Assembly (NCBI GenBank): GCA_030706455.1
Contig: JAUZOL010000001.1
Span: forward strand, 186,001 to 250,000
Source: Bacteroidota bacterium
GTDB taxonomy: Bacteria; Bacteroidota; Bacteroidia; Bacteroidales; Paludibacteraceae
Reading direction: 5' to 3'
DNA length: 64,000 bases
Shown here: positions 63,416 to 64,000 of the stretch, piece by piece
Layout of the letters: every line of letters starts with the position of its first letter
Position numbering within the stretch: the stretch's first letter is position 1
Notes under the pieces: model-generated
Databases searched by the model: none
Told to the model about the DNA's origin: nothing
Seen by the model: the letters and a program-made list of their open reading frames with translations, nothing else
Made by a program: the position numbers and the translations under genes

Positions 63416-64000
63416 TTATTTTGATAGTTTCCAACCTGCATCGACAGCGGTAGCAGTTTCTCCGTATTTACCTTTTTCTCCCAGATAAGCTTTACCACCG
63501 AAAGTGTAGACTGTTTCGCCAACCAAATCAAGCTGCACTTGTGGAATTGGAAATTCGGTAGGCGTACCGCCAATCAACAGATTGTTCCGTCGCATAAAAG
63601 TGAAAGGAACAAAAGCTCCACCGGCTCCATCAATTTCAATTGCATACTCATAATGTAATGCATTCCTAACTGCGGTCTCATTAGCTGCCACGTCGGGCAA
63701 ATTACCTATAAGCTTACGAGCGGCAGACGCGTCATTCAATTCAGCGGCAGCTCCTGTGTAATCACCCAACCATAGTTTCGATTCTGCTCTCAACAAACGC
63801 GTCTCTTCGGCTAAAAAATACGGATTGACAGCTCCGGCAACATTGAGCGTATTTTTGGTATTGTACCAACGAACCCTATAATAGTTGGTGAATAAACCCC
63901 GCCCTCTCGATTCCATAAATATTCCAAAGCTTGTAGTATAACCGAAGTATTTGTAGAACCGCTTATCGTTTGAGGTAATGGCAGGAAGGATTCCTGACGA
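63416..64000 (-). CDS. SusD/RagB-like protein, C-terminal part (5' end beyond window)
   Basis: Frame open from the right edge to the stop at 63416 (194 residues). The C-terminal SusD pattern is present: YFLAEETRLLRAESKLWLGDYTGAAAELNDASAAR (TPR-like), then ALHYEYAIEIDGAGGAFVPFTFMRRNNLLIGGTP and FPIPQVQLDLVGE near the end, matching the usual 'E.. E ... W... RR' and 'PIP..E.' segments in altered form. The N-terminus with lipobox lies outside the window. Probably partner of a SusC beyond the right edge and co-transcribed with the TlpA-like gene. Confidence 0.8.
   Translation of the reverse strand, partial: SSGILPAITSNDKRFYKYFGYTTSFGIFMESRGRGLFTNYYRVRWYNTKNTLNVAGAVNPYFLAEETRLLRAESKLWLGDYTGAAAELNDASAARKLIGNLPDVAANETAVRNALHYEYAIEIDGAGGAFVPFTFMRRNNLLIGGTPTEFPIPQVQLDLVGETVYTFGGKAYLGEKGKYGETATAVDAGWKLSK

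Noticed and set aside
1-64000. CRISPR arrays, tRNA, rRNA, integrase or transposase genes.
   Set aside because: None could be recognised on either strand; the only mobile-like feature is the 235-bp inverted-repeat element.

Overview
The window (about 40% G+C by eye) is from a member of the Bacteroidota, probably Bacteroidales; a Paludibacter-like genus is only a guess. Evidence: three complete SusC/SusD pairs plus part of a fourth SusD, an ECF sigma/FecR/STN-SusC cascade, a SusR-like sensor with LuxR helix-turn-helix, Bacteroidota-type -7 boxes (TAnnTTTG), lipoboxes on the SusD proteins, and weak Shine-Dalgarno signals. Nearly every gene lies on the minus strand; the only convincing plus-strand gene is at 27607. 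I see no rRNA, tRNA, CRISPR or transposase gene.

Region 1 (1-27275) is a polysaccharide utilisation locus. In transcription order it has a LacI-type repressor, a sodium:solute symporter with a promoter and LacI-like operator, an FAD oxidoreductase, ECF sigma and FecR, STN-SusC and SusD, then a long run of secreted enzymes: beta-helix protein, NagZ-like GH3, two-domain esterase, GH29, GH97, alginate-lyase-family protein, alpha/beta esterase, DUF2264 and a GH88 cut by the left edge. The set fits a fucose- and galactose-containing, acylated, uronic-acid polymer. The sigma gene and susC share a ~50-bp near-identical promoter element. A 235-bp element with 18-bp terminal inverted repeats sits just upstream of GH29.

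Region 2 (27607-40728) is a second locus: DUF4886 protein (plus strand), SGNH hydrolase, EEP-family hydrolase, BglX-like GH3, SusD, SusC and the SusR-like regulator, with clear terminators between units.

Region 3 (41456-48955) is the most interesting: one nine-gene minus-strand operon, cysK - ThiS-like carrier - ThiF/MoeB-like E1 - DsrE-like - TusA - JAMM protease - cysE(epsC) - family 2 encapsulin shell - SufS-type cysteine desulfurase with a ~140-residue N-terminal cargo extension. It combines a protein-thiocarboxylate sulfur relay with an encapsulin nanocompartment. The shell carries an inserted cyclic-nucleotide-binding fold, and the carrier ends Gly-Gly-Gly-Gln-Arg, so it should need trimming by the JAMM protease.

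Region 4 (49720-64000) looks like a sulfur-amino-acid/peptide scavenging operon: PstS-like binding protein, SusC, SusD, M14 carboxypeptidase, QueG-like Fe-S protein, trans-sulfuration PLP enzyme, amino-acid permease and B3/4-domain protein, ending in a terminator. Before it lie a TlpA-like thioredoxin and part of a SusD. A ~75-bp promoter module occurs three times: before cysK, before the scavenging operon, and facing the opposite way next to cysK, where it would drive a short non-coding RNA ending in a terminator. This suggests one sulfur-responsive regulon joining regions 3 and 4.
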